Shown: positions 49,605-59,870 of the stretch, one piece after another
How the letters are laid out: each line of letters starts with the position of its first letter
Numbering within the stretch: position 1 is the stretch's first letter
Assembly (NCBI RefSeq): GCF_014839805.1
Contig: NC_051128.1
Span: forward strand, 12,724,466 to 12,788,465
Origin: Manduca sexta
Lineage: Eukaryota > Arthropoda > Insecta > Lepidoptera > Sphingidae
Direction of reading: 5' to 3'
Length of the DNA stretch: 64,000 nt
Notes under the pieces: model-generated
Told to the model about the DNA's origin: nothing
Seen by the model: only the letters and a program-made list of their open reading frames with translations
The model's database searches: none
Translations under genes and position numbers: made by a program

Positions 49605-50000
49605 TATTGGATGTGAATGAATGAATCCCTCCTAGCCGAATTTTGGCCACGGCCAATCTCAACGGAGATCAGCCAGGTACGTAGGAGATATTATAGTGCA
49701 CATGTGTGTGCGCAACACACAGGTGCACTCTTTGTTCCTCCACTCTCATAGTCCGGTGAGACGGCGATCCGACATGGCCGGAGAGAGTTCAGGCGCAGGA
49801 CCAAAGGCTTCACGCGCTCTCCGAGGCACGGGGGTATCACACCGCCAACTTTCTGACTCCGAGCTGCGAGTGAGTTTTTAAGATGGAAAAACCCAGTCAC
49901 ACTTATTTTGTACCGACCCGGGATTCGAACCCAGGACCTCAGCGCGGTAGTCGTACTTGTACCGTGTACATTTACAACTATGCCACCAAGGCAGTCATTA
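49605..50000 (-). mobile_element. SINE family E, full-length
   Basis: Minus strand: head TGCCTTGGTGGCATAGTTGT with a perfect B box GGTTCGAATCC (inverted near 49920). Then the E body through CGAGTTGGCGGTGTGATACC-like and TTGTGTATTGCGCACACA-like segments. It ends at TTCGGCTAGGAGGGATT. Overlapping ORFs are shadows. Confidence 0.75.
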
Positions 50001-50079
50001 AATATTGGTGTAAGCTATATTATAATAAAGCTATCGACATGGCCGACTTCGCACAGGTGGTACAAATTATTAATAACTA

Positions 50080-50780
50080 GCTTCCGCCCGCAGCTTCGCC
50101 CGCGTGGATTTCGGACTTCAAAAAATGGAGCCGGTCGCGAACGTTCGAGAATGTTTGTTTTACGAAGCTACTCGCTAGGTGATTCGCTAGCCTCTAGGTG
50201 CCAAGCAAGCCGCCTGCCTGTGCGTTCGCGACCTTATATATATATACAAAAATAATCCTTATAGCATGATTCAGTATTCACGTATGATGGCTTATTATTA
50301 GCGTATCTCATGTATAACTTTGGTGTTTCTATACCGATTTCTATGATTTTTTTTTATGGAATATTTAATAATGTTAACTTTTTTAATTAGGGATGACTGA
50401 GAGTGTTATAAACGTAAGAGTACACAAATATAATGAGAAAGCTTCGAACTGTTAAGCTATCGGGAGTTACACGTGTTATTGTGAGTCAACCATAAAAGAT
50501 AGACATATGCTGTCGTAGGATATATTTTACATAATTTTAAGGAGAACATTTCCGTCATACATGATTTCTGTGTAGCTTTAACCATTAAGGTTGTACGCGC
50601 GACGGAAGCTTAAAAAATGGAGTAACTTCTCCCGTTTTCCCAACATTTCCCTTCACTGTTCTGCTCCTATTAATTGTAGCGTGATGAAAATTATACTATA
50701 ACCAGTACAGGAGCATGACAAATAATTGTACCAAGTTTCGTTAAAATCCGTCGAGTAGTTTTTGTTTCTATAACGGTTAT

Positions 50781-50817
<37 letters not shown>

Positions 50818-50940
50818 AATTTTACTAATTGCATTTTTGGCATCAGTATCGATCCCTAATCACCCCCTGATAGTTATTTTGGAAATATATTTCATGTACA
50901 GAATTGACCTCTCTACAGATTTATTATAAGTATATAGATA
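50080..50940 (+). mobile_element. Long dispersed repeat family G, copy 2
   Basis: Colinear with 35718-36553, with mostly single-base differences. A CAGA microsatellite (50783-50812) is expanded relative to copy 1. The segment after GACTTCAAAAAATGGAG is replaced by an unrelated 128 bp (50131-50258) that contains a TIR element. Confidence 0.78.
50133..50233. mobile_element. 101-bp element with perfect 11-bp terminal inverted repeats
   Basis: GGTCGCGAACG (50133-50143) is exactly inverted as CGTTCGCGACC (50223-50233). It lies inside family-G copy 2 at the point where the copies diverge. Small MITE-like unit, target duplication not resolved. Confidence 0.55.
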
Positions 50941-51301
50941 TAGCGATGTCGTAAAATTACCAAAACGTAAAACATAATGTTAAAAAACTGGTAGCACCAG
51001 TTCCGCCTTTGCCAACCCCTTGAGAGATAAAAGGGGTGTGTGTATACTGCCTTATCTAAATCCTAGTTTACCTAACGTATCAAACTTTCCCTAATTGTCA
51101 TGGATAATTACCTATATTACAAACAAAGAGACATCTCAGACAGGTTATTAATATGAGATTCATATATATCTACATTTAATTATAATAACAACTTGAATTA
51201 CTAATTAGTTACTAAATCATTAACCAGAAAGCAATTAACGCAAACTGGCAATTATATCAATGATTTAGGGACGAGACATGTTAAGTCGTGTGTTAGGCAT
51301 C

Positions 51302-51482
51302 TGGGGACTTATTCTCTATTCCGCACGTTATTTTAACAGTGCGTAACAAGCACGTAACACAACGCATCATGTTTAGGACTATAGAAATTTTACTTACAGA
51401 ATACCATTCCACGCACATTTCTCGGAGATAACATGACACGGCTGCGTTACGCGTTTACACTATCATACAGAATAAGGGCCCT
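51302..51482. mobile_element. MITE O, copy 1
   Basis: The left end CTTATTCTCTATTCCGCACG is inverted in copy 2. The right end ATCATACAGAATAAGGGCCC carries the terminal inverted repeat. About 180 bp, non-coding, with an internal GCGTTACGCGTTTACACTAT segment. Confidence 0.65.
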
Positions 51483-51559
51483 GATCATTAACTCGCACGG
51501 TATAATATATTACTATTTATGGTTGTAAATTTGCCCCATTGGCAATTGGCAATAGCATT

Positions 51560-52000
51560 TTTACGTACGCGGTAAAGTAATCCCAATATACCTGAAAGTA
51601 AGTGGAGTGGTGTTCAATAGCATGTCGAGTGACGAGAGATGATTACTCCTCAACAGTCGACATAATTATGATGGCCTGTTGGAACGGTATATGCACAGGC
51701 TGATCCCGGAACGCGACACACTTACATGGGCCACTATGGCGGGTTTTAACATTTTTTATTGTTGTGTGCGGTGGTCGCTATCTGGGCCCTTATTCTGTAT
51801 GATAGTGTAAACGCGTAACGCGGCCGTGTCATGTTATCTTCGAGAAATGTGCGTGGAATGGTATTTTGTAAATCAAATTTCTATCGTCCTAAACATGACG
51901 CGTTGTGTTATGTGCTTGTTAAGCACTGTTAAAATAACGTGCGGGATAGAGAATAAGGCCCCTGGGCGAATATAAACTATATCCCACCACCAGCAAGAAT
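51560..52000 (+). repeat. Family C copy split by MITE O
   Basis: Left part through GTGCGGTGGTCGCTATCTGG. The right part resumes CTGGGCGAATATAAACTATA TCCCACCACCAGCA. In other copies these are contiguous (CGCTATCCGGGCGGATATAAA). Confidence 0.72.
51784..51962. mobile_element. MITE O, copy 2, nested in family C
   Basis: It opens GGGCCCTTATTCTGTATGAT and closes GATAGAGAATAAGGCCC. It is the reverse complement of copy 1 over its whole length. CTGGG is seen on both sides and may be the target duplication. Confidence 0.72.
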
Positions 52001-52039
52001 ATATAGTTTACACAGGCAGAGTAATTAATTAAAGACTTT

Positions 52040-52560
52040 TTTATATCAGCCCTATTTTATATACTGTCCCACTGCTTGGCATGGGCCTTCACTACACTGA
52101 GATGGTATAGGCCTTACTTCACCACACTGGCCTAGTGTTGGTTGGCAGACTTCACATACTGTAAGGTTTAAGAATCATTTATTTCTCATAAGATTATAAA
52201 TAAATCACTTACTGAGAAAACTATTTAACATAGTTATTCTATACAGGCGAGCATTTTATAAAGATTGCATACTATTATAATGACAGGTAAATTATTAATA
52301 ACAATGATAACTAAATTTACAAATAACAATTTCATAGACATGAATGGTATGGTGGTGGTACATTTTGTTAAATCAACATCAACAATTATTCATAGCACCC
52401 ATCAATATAAATACACTACAAATACAATTACAAACAGCAGAATCACATTTTGTGCAAGTCTAATAGTATATTGGTGGGTAATTTTGTGTGCTTTCGAAAT
52501 TTTTATAGAGAACTTCTCAGGTATGCAGGCTTCCTCACGATGTTTCCTCCCCCGTTAAAA
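52040..52560 (-). mobile_element. SINE family A interrupted by about 335 bp
   Basis: SINE tail at 52040-52163 (TATATACTGTCCCACTGCTT, GACTTCACATACT). The body resumes at about 52,499 (TATAGAGAACTTCTCAGGTA TGCAGGCTTCCTCACGATGT). The intervening AT-rich 335 bp, which includes a 97-codon shadow ORF, is inserted sequence. Confidence 0.65.
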
Positions 52561-52904
52561 GTAGTAGAAGTAATCAGTTTGCTCGGTAGTAGTTTTACGA
52601 CGTGTAACATTCCTGAGTGCCGACATAAATATGTTATTTTTATTGTTCTGTACAAAGGAAAGTTTCATGTTCGTAATTGCTTTGTTATTCAATAAAGCGC
52701 CGTATAACAATCGAGCGCAGTGTTAGGTAACACTAGCTTCACATGTATATATATATAGTGGGGAAAGTTAGTCAAGTTACCTGTTTAAGGAGGGTAGTCA
52801 GTGTTCAATTTTGGTCCCAAATATATATAAAATATATGACCTTATTTTTCTTGTGAATTTTTGCATCTAGATATTTTAATCTTCCTTAACCAGGTTTGAG
52901 AGAA

Positions 52905-53165
52905 AGTTCAAAACACAAGGGCACGCACCTCTGACTTTTCTAAAGTTATGTGCGTATTTTATGTGAATTTTAGCTTCCTTTAACAATGAAGGTAAACAAC
53001 CTGCATACCTGAGAAGTTCGCTATTGGAATTTTAAGGATATGTGAAGTCTGTTAAGTCGTACTAGACCAGCGTGATGGACTCAGGCGTAATCCATCTCAG
53101 TAGTAGAGGAGGCCCGTGTCGAGCAGTGGGACGGTATTTAATACAGGGCTTATATTATAACACAA
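52905..53165 (+). mobile_element. SINE family A, head-truncated
   Basis: Starts at the B-box region (AAAGTTCAAAACACAAGGGC). It ends TTTAATACAGGGCTTATATT. Confidence 0.75.
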
Positions 53166-53424
53166 TGTTAAAATGACCCTGTATGTTGTGTAGGGATACC
53201 TTTCAGAAAACTTCACCTTTCGTCTCATATACAGAAAGCATTTAAAGTAGGCTTACGTAACCCCTTCCTTCTAAAACCGTCTTTTCCCTCAACTTTCGGC
53301 TTTAACGTAAATCACTACCATAACTCACAAATAGGCCACACACTGCCGAGGTAACTACTCCCTCTCCAATTCTTTGCTCAAAATATGTATTTACGAATTA
53401 TATTATTACTTAAAATAAAGTGTC

Positions 53425-53800
53425 TGCCTTGCTAGAGTAGTTGGAATTGTACACGGTACGAGTACGACTATCGCGCTGAGGTTTTGTGTTCGAGTCCTGG
53501 GTCAGATCAAAATAATAGTGACTGGGTTTTTCCATCTTAAAAAATTACTTAGTCGCAACTCGGAGTCAGGAAGTTGGCGGTGTGATACCCCCGAACCTAG
53601 AGAGGCGTAAAGCCGTTAGTCTTGCGCCTGATCTCTCCCCGGTCATGTCTGATTGGCGTCTCACCGGACTATGAGAGTGAAGGAACAGAGAGTTTACCTG
53701 TGTATTGCGCACACATTTGTGCACTATAATATCTCCTGCGTAATTGACTGATTTCCGTTGAGATTGGCCGCCGTAGCTCAAATTCGGTTAGGAAGAAATC
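53425..53800 (+). mobile_element. SINE family E copy
   Basis: CTGCCTTGCTAGAGTAGTTG head, TTCGAGTCCTGGGTCAGATC B-box region, AACTCGGAGTCAGGAAGTTG and TGTGTATTGCGCACACATTT. It ends GCTCAAATTCGGTTAGGAAG. Confidence 0.75.
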
Positions 53801-54268
53801 AATCAATCACTAATCAATTGGAAGTGAATTTTGTTATTTTAGCTATAAGCGACACGTTTGGTAAAATATAATAATATATTAAATAAATTTTGTCTACGAT
53901 AAGAAAATCACCGACAAGCTCTCTAATTGAGGAACGCGTAGCCCGTAGCACTGTGCTACGGGCGTAGCTTCGTAGCAACTCAGTGACTTGACGTTATACA
54001 ATTCATGTACTTGGAAAACCAAGTATATAAGTTCCTTAATCATTGTTTGTTTGAAAGACTTCGTTTAGTTTTGAATTCCTTATTCTATTAAATGTGCAAT
54101 TGTGGGAATAGTTAAAGATTCCGAGATTACTTTTGTCGGCATAAAATTATTTATTTTATTTATCGATAATTGTGACTATGACCGAAATTCATAGTTTGGA
54201 CGTGGTAGATCCATCTATTTACCATTCGATGTTTTATCTTTGTCTACAATATGAATATTATAGCACGA
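53801..54268. other. Mostly featureless; short perfect palindrome
   Basis: Contains a compact palindrome GCCCGTAGCAC T GTGCTACGGGC at 53941-53963. An AATAAA-type run (minus strand, about 54149-54165) could serve the exon candidate at 54269-54508. Confidence 0.45.
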
Positions 54269-54508
54269 CTAATCGCAAGTATAGTTTAAATGTACTAAGC
54301 ACTGTAATAAACCCTCTAGGCACTCTAAGCACTTAAATTTTGTATCGAATGACGACTTACTATCACAAATTGTTATGACAGCTGTAATAATCTCTGAGTA
54401 AAGGTTAGTGCGGATTTCAGAGCTAAGAGGATCTTGACTAGGGTTGTCAGCGCTGAAATTAGTAAACCACGTCACGAAGTCTTTACCCGGATTACGGGCC
54501 TCAAGCAA
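54269..54508 (-). CDS. Candidate terminal coding exon (unknown protein) or gene fragment
   Basis: The minus-strand frame reads like a natural protein and not repeat translation. It has mixed polar residues, FVTWFTNFSADNPSQDP, a helical SEIITAVITICDSK stretch, then CLECLEGLLQCLVHLN and a stop after Cys-Asp. A weak acceptor (CTTCCGTTGCTTGAG) precedes Ala-Arg-Asn-Pro, and AATAAA-type signals lie about 100 bp past the stop. The frame is closed by a TAA about 40 nt upstream, so it would need splicing. I recognise no family. A helical-repeat protein end or a dead gene fragment are both possible. Confidence 0.3.
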   Translation of the reverse strand: MLEARNPGKDFVTWFTNFSADNPSQDPLSSEIRTNLYSEIITAVITICDSKSSFDTKFKCLECLEGLLQCLVHLNYTCD

Positions 54509-54656
54509 CGGAAGTTTTATACAGACATTTTTAATTTAAAGAAAGCTTTTGATGCCTGAGTAAGACTATTTTTTTGTCATATTCTGTGAAAGCTTTTAAA
54601 GGCGTGGAGTCGGAAGCTCTAGCTCATTATATCTAGTCTTAGTAATAATATTAAAT

Positions 54657-54941
54657 CAGGGATGGCGAATCAATAGCATGAGTGCCAGTGTACGTGACAA
54701 AATAATTGAGGCACGCGTGTAAAATGCGACACATTGTATATGTATCTTTCTTTGGACTTTACTTAACATCAGGTGCAGGAAGCCAATTTACCGAACACCG
54801 ACCACCAAACACATAGTTTGGTCATAAAAATGCGATAAAGGGGGCACTTGGATAGACAAAATCGGTCCTGAAAGGCACGTTACATGCAGTATTTTTTGTT
54901 ATGAATAATAGCAGCTTAACCATAAAGGTTTGCCATCCCTG
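54657..54941. mobile_element. hAT-type MITE, second copy
   Basis: CAGGGATGGCGAATC left end, GTTTGCCATCCCTG right end, 285 bp. Internal similarity to the 26081-26717 element (inverted). The flanking octamers TATTAAAT and TTATATAT are not a clean duplication, suggesting an older insertion. Confidence 0.75.
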
Positions 54942-55109
54942 TTATATATGATGTTTATGAGAAGCAAACCCCTAATCTGCTGGATTAAGTTTACAGAATA
55001 TAAATTAAATCTTGGGATAAACATCTAAGCTGCTTATTGTCATGATGAAATAGAAAAATGCTTCCATACAGATGGCGCCGCGAGCAAAAGTTAGACTTAC
55101 TTCTTATCT

Positions 55110-55390
55110 CACTAATATTATAAATGTGAGTTTGTTAAAATGTTTAAACGTTTGTTAGAAGTCAACGTAGAAACAGTTCAACGGATTTGTACCAAATTTA
55201 GCACAAGGATAGATTATGTCCTGGTTTAACATATAGGCTACGTTATATCCTGGTTATTTGCTCCCACGGGACTATAAATATGTTTATTTTTTTAAATAGA
55301 CGGCGCTGGTCTTAATCGGTACATTGTTTTAGGAATATTTGTAGCGGGTAAGGCGTTTCACGCGTGCGAGGCCGCGAGCAACACCTAGTG
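55110..55390 (+). repeat. Family H-like repeat
   Basis: CACTAATATTATAAATGTGA, AACGTAGAAACAGTTCAACG GATTTG, and a close of CACGCGTGCGAGGCCGCGAG CAACACCTAGTG. A shorter relative of 38020-38640. Confidence 0.65.
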
Positions 55391-55549
55391 ATAAATAAAT
55401 ACAAAATAGTAGAAAGTAAAGGTCTTAGGTGTAGGATGGGCTAGACATCCTTGGTTCCATAATAGCCATTTAATTTTTTGTATATTCGTAGCGTGAAGAA
55501 GCATTTCCGTAGGCATGATTGTGTCAATTGTTATGAGATAGCCACCTGT

Positions 55550-55790
55550 TACCATTCGATCCTTTATCTGGACGGCATCACGCTTACCATCAGGTGAAGT
55601 GCACTTTGCCGTGCCAGGAATAAAAAAATATCAAACAACAATTTTAGTTAGTCTCGTAAAGCCAGACAGGCCGGCATAATTCTAGCGATCGTTAAGAGGG
55701 GTTTAAGTCTCTTGTTCGTTAATACTATATACGCATTAGACTCACCTTACTACCCTCTGCCGTGCCAGGATTAAAATACGAAAAGAAAAC
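55550..55790 (+). repeat. Two short repeat tails
   Basis: GCATCACGCTTACCATCAGG TGAAGTGCACTTTGCCGTGC CAGGAATAAAA is echoed 150 bp on by CTCTGCCGTGCCAGGATTAA AATACG. Class unknown. Confidence 0.45.
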
Positions 55791-55799
55791 ACATTTCAT

Positions 55800-56238
55800 T
55801 TTTCTTGTAAACAACTTTTTTTAGCTTTTTTTTGCTTTTGCATGATTCTTTTTTCGCGTCTACGCCGTAACGTAATCCGTGCTCGGGTTATTTTTATCAT
55901 TTTTATAGGATTATCGGATTAATCCGATCAACTCCGTTTTATTTTATTAATACTACGTAATTGGAGCTTTATTATTTTAAAAGAAACTATTAATTGCTAT
56001 AAAAATTACTTTATTTATCACGTAGGCGAACAAAGTTGGACTTATGACAAAACAATGTATAAGAATAATAATTATTATTTCTAAATAACAATTAAGATTA
56101 TTTATATAACTAAGGACATTTTAAATTAGGTATAAAATTTATAAGGAATACAAATGAGTACGAATAAAAAGTATACAAATGAGCTATTAAAGAGGATAAT
56201 TTATAATGTTCTTGAAACTGCATTTATGCTTGAATATT
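55800..56238. other. No feature recognised
   Basis: Strongly AT-rich DNA leading to the hairpin at 56239. Nothing else is seen. Confidence 0.4.
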
Positions 56239-56312
56239 ACAAAATAGATGCTTTCTCTTTCTCCCACAATACAATGGTATTATGGAGGAAAGAGACAAAG
56301 CATCTATTTTGT
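56239..56312. ncRNA. Candidate miRNA-like or siRNA hairpin (74 nt)
   Basis: Arm ACAAAATAGATGCTTT (56239-56254) pairs perfectly with AAAGCATCTATTTTGT (56297-56312). After a 2-nt bulge the stem continues (CTCTTTCTCC with GGAGGAAAGAG) up to GTAT/ATAC around a 4-nt AATG loop. Stem length is about 34 pairs, in the size range of insect pre-miRNAs, though the loop is short. I recognise no known miRNA. A tiny foldback MITE is the main alternative. Confidence 0.4.
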
Positions 56313-56574
56313 CATTAGACTCACTCTAGAGGTCTATCCATTATGTTCATCTGATTCACTTGTATAAAAATAACCTAAATTGTATTACAAATATATTTAA
56401 TGTAACGTCGACTCCGCGGTCCAGTGGAATAATGTGACGACTATGGAACTCAAGTTATTTATATTAAACGAGTAGGCGTCGCTTGCGGTCCTGTCCGGAC
56501 TTTTCCCGGTATTCAAATCTCATTGTATAAAGAGAGAGGTACTTGTTAATCCAAGACATGGTCTATAAACAATA

Positions 56575-56820
56575 TCAGCTCTGTATATACTATCCCATTG
56601 GCATGGGCGTTTGCTACTGAGAGGGATTACGTCTTAATTCACCACGCTGGTCTAGTGCGGATTAGTAGACTTCCCACACACTCAAAATTCCTATAGAAAA
56701 CTTGGTATGCAGGTTTCCTCAATCGGGAGGAAACATTATCGCCTCTTTTTGAAGGAACACATCGGTTTTTCGTTACTGTTAAAGCAGGCGATTATTCACA
56801 AAGATGCATACATAAGGGCC
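56575..56820 (-). mobile_element. SINE family A, diverged
   Basis: ATCAGCTCTGTATATACTAT tail, CACCACGCTGGTCTAGTGCG GATTAG body, and GTTAAAGCAGGCGATTATTC ACAAAG at the right. The head is absent. The segment 56713-56765 (CAATCGGGAGGAAACATTAT) is unusual relative to other copies. Confidence 0.65.
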
Positions 56821-57114
56821 AAACGACTTAATCAATCTCATCTTTGAGTAAAATTCCAAGTCGACCTTTAATTTACTGAACTATTTATTAAACTGAGCTT
56901 GAGCTGTTACTTAAGAGCTTGTTCTTAACTGAGTCGGCGCTGTCAAGTGAACAAAAGTCAGATATCAAAATCAGTCCCATATTGTGGACTTAAGATATCT
57001 TATGTTACTATGAATATTATATGGCGAATATCTTAAGTTGCTGTCCTTAATTTGAGAGCGTCTGTTGATATCGCACTACAAAGCGATACTGAGAACGATG
57101 AATAGGGTCTTAAG

Positions 57115-57410
57115 TGTTTTTTTATCGCTTTGAATGACGAAATGAGTTTGCCGTTGGCCTGACGGTAAGCGATACGACCGCCCATAAACAGTAGAATTAC
57201 CATGCAACACCTTGAATTACAAAGTATTGTTTGGTATCCCACTGCGCTCGCCATCCTGAGACATGAGATGTTAAGTCTTGTTATGTCCAGTAGTTATATT
57301 GGCTACAATGTCCTTCAAACCGGAACATAACAGAGACTACACAAAGCTGCTGGCAGAAAAAGACATTACAGTGGTACCTAGGCAGACTCTCACATATAAG
57401 AGACCTACCA
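57115..57410 (-). mobile_element. SINE-like family B copy
   Basis: Minus-strand B: CGTTTGAATGACGAAATGAG-type tail at the left, CCGGAACATAACAGAGACTA in the middle and GTACCTAGGCAGACTCTCAC ATAT at the right (head). Confidence 0.7.
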
Positions 57411-57799
57411 GTATGCCAAATGTCATTCAAATCCATTCAGCGGTGTTTATCTTTACTTCCAATAAACATCCAAACATTCACAATCTTCCTCATCTATATT
57501 AGTAAGGTTATTGAGTTCCGAATGGTTAAACATAATATAGAACAAACAAGATTCACTCGTTGATAACAAAACTCGAGGCATAGTTCCTAAGTCTATTGAG
57601 ATTCTCTCACGACCAGTGTTTCTTGAACTCTGCCTTTGGTCCTGAAATGTTTATGTCGTTCTTTGTGTCGAGTTGTAAACTTGTACGTCTACTTGGAATA
57701 CCTTTTTATGTGTAACGTCTTGTACGTAGGAATAATGGAAGAAGTGCTTGTGTTTTATTTGTTTGGAAACATACATTAAACTTTGATATTTGTTTATTT

Positions 57800-58102
57800 T
57801 TGGTTGCAGACACGTTGCTGGGCATGCTAATTGTCCTTAAAGACATCCAGTCTTTTATTTATTTATTATTATTATTATCTCGTCATCACACTAAATTCCA
57901 CTATTTAAAGAACATACGTGTATTAAAAAGAATAGTGCCTGATGTAGGCAAGGCCTGTGTTTCAAGTCGCCAAGTTCTCGCCTCTTGGAAGTATAAAAAC
58001 AGAAACAAAATTTGGATTAAAAGATACAGAATCAACACTAGAAAGAGAATGAAAAGTATGAAAGAGAACAGGATTTATGGAGTGAAAATTATTAACATGT
58101 AA
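57800..58102 (+). other. Unidentified 100-codon open frame after an acceptor-like site
   Basis: The frame follows TTTTTGGTTGCAG (acceptor-like, ending 57810). It has a hydrophobic stretch with an ATT-repeat-encoded leucine run, then a very basic tail (KNRNKIWIKRYRINTRKRMK). Composition tracks the local A/T bias and I recognise no domain. It does not join in frame to the 44680 exon. Probably not a gene. Confidence 0.15.
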
Positions 58103-59038
58103 ACGAAACGTAAAAAATATCTGAAATTTTTATTTATTAATTTAGTTCGAAATAGCTGAATGGGAAATTGGCTGTTTTATACAGTAATATATAGGTTAAT
58201 AAATAAACCTTAAACCGTGATAATAGTCGTAACTCACTTTCAATTTAAATATCAGCTGAAATGATGTCAAATCCAAGTCAGCATCTTAAGATCGTCGCTA
58301 TTTAAGAAATAGGTATCAACCACATTTCAAATGATTTCGTAACTCATAGGATTTTCAAATCTGATTGTTGTTTATTAAACACCAATTCAGCTAAATATAA
58401 GTTCGTAAATGACAACTTAAGTTTTGTTTATTAAATAGTTCAATACATTAAATATCTACTTGAGATCCTACTCAAAGCTGATCGACCGATCGATCCGACC
58501 ACCAGCAAAAAAAATATACAAAATATCTGTTCTCTTAGCCCCGTGTTTTTCTGACGCGCGTCAAACGCTTTTAAATTGAATATCGTCTTAGTTATACACT
58601 ATTTTTTAAATTAACTTTTCAATATTAGAAAATGTAATATTATGCCGTCGTAAATCCAATCACTCCACAGCTTGTGTTCCTGCAAATCGATCCAATAGCG
58701 CATCTCTTTAAGAGATGAACATAAGAGATTATGAAAGCACGTAGTTTTTATACCTTCTCTTGTGTGTCAGGGACGGAATTGGAGGGCCGTAAGGGTCATT
58801 TCTTGCTCTGGAAAAAAAAATTGATAGTGGAATTAGACGGACATAAAGGACATTTTCTAACTATGTGAAAAAAAAAGTCGTCATCTATACCAAACAGTCT
58901 ACATTGATAAATAACACAGGCTTACGTTGGCTTTAAAATGCAGTGAAAAGCAGTTTTAATAAAGTTCTGTATGGTATTACTACGGTTTATTAGAAGTCAT
59001 AGCGCCTTTTATCCGAAACATCCTTAAAGGTTTACAAA
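58103..59038. other. No feature recognised
   Basis: AT-rich, with nothing identifiable apart from simple A-runs. Confidence 0.4.
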
Positions 59039-59225
59039 ATTAGCCTCGAAGAAGAAGAGAAGTTTTGAAGAAGCTGTCGTTTCTCGGTAATGAAATTTCA
59101 ACGTTTGCACGGCGCCTAAATTCGTCTCTGATGGGATCGATATGTAATAAATAATGGAGCTGGAAGTCTCGTAGAACACCTCTTTGTTTTGTTTGCTGTG
59201 ACGCGTGATTTGTAGTCCTCGGATA
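59039..59225 (-). pseudogene. Possible retroelement protein remnant
   Basis: One minus-strand frame gives LHYLLHIDPIRDEFRRRANV followed by a basic and aromatic run to a stop. This resembles carboxyl ends of insect non-LTR element proteins in style, but I cannot name the family. No other part of such an element is adjacent. Confidence 0.2.
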
Positions 59226-59263
59226 GAATATTTAACACCCGAAGTTTTGCACGTGTTCACAAC

Positions 59264-59438
59264 CCCCTATTATCTAGGACTTTTTTTTACATGACCACGT
59301 TTGTAAGCCTAGCAAGGTCACCCTCTAATATCTAGGACGTGTTTTTACATGACTACGTTTGTAAGCCTAGCTAGGTAACCCTCTATTATCTAGGACGTTT
59401 TTTTTTACATGACTACGTTTGTAAGCCTAGCAAGGTCG
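59264..59438. repeat. Tandem repeat, three units of 57-60 bp
   Basis: Units start at about 59264, 59321 and 59379. Each runs CCCTCTATTATCTAGGAC, a T-run, ACATGACTACGTTTGTAAGC CTAGCAAGGT. The T-run length varies between units. Confidence 0.85.
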
Positions 59439-59449
59439 GCTTATACAAC

Positions 59450-59870
59450 TTTTGAAAGCGGCAATTCTTGTGCGCTTGTTCTCCACACCGAATGCACGCC
59501 TATGCATGGGGGGACATTTGGAGGCACACAGAGAGTGTGTCTATACCCCCATGGTTGCAAGTTCACATTGGGGGTCTAATAGGGACTTTAACATTTTCTC
59601 TCCTTTTCATTCCGCCCATCCTATTACTTCCTCTTCCTTCCCCTTCTTTCCCCCCCTATTTCTCCTCTTCCTCTCTTCCTCCAGGGCCTCGCAGTCGTTA
59701 AGCCGGGAGGTTCGAAGTATCCCGTTCGTTAGTCCCCCTGGTGTGGAATGTGGGGTCTGTAACCAAAAAAAAATCTTTGAAAGCGACCATGCTGAAGTCC
59801 CACTGAAGGGTTACGAATCTCGGCTCCGGACGGTCACTGGAGGGTGAGACATTAACGAATATGGATGCTC
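59450..59870 (-). repeat. Repeat family L (probable LINE 3' UTR)
   Basis: GC-rich and strongly pyrimidine-biased on the plus strand (59620-59690). On the minus strand it carries GGCGTGCATTCGGTGTGGAG and CGGCTTAACGACTGCGAGGC, as in 10140-10405. A 131-codon plus-strand ORF across it is a shadow. It may be a 3' UTR belonging to a non-LTR element. Confidence 0.55.

Noticed and set aside
49908..50255. 115-codon plus-strand ORF
   Set aside because: It spans the end of a SINE-E copy and the start of family G, so it is an accidental fusion of repeats.
50783..50812. CRISPR-like short repeats
   Set aside because: It is a simple CAGA microsatellite within family G, without spacers.
44680..58102. Splicing the 44680 micro-exon (phase 2) to the acceptor at 57810 or to 63864
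   Set aside because: Both joins meet a stop codon within about 25 codons; no supported gene model results.
59452..59847. 131-codon plus-strand ORF
   Set aside because: It runs through a pyrimidine-rich family-L repeat present elsewhere in the window; its Ser/Pro/Phe content comes from the CT bias.
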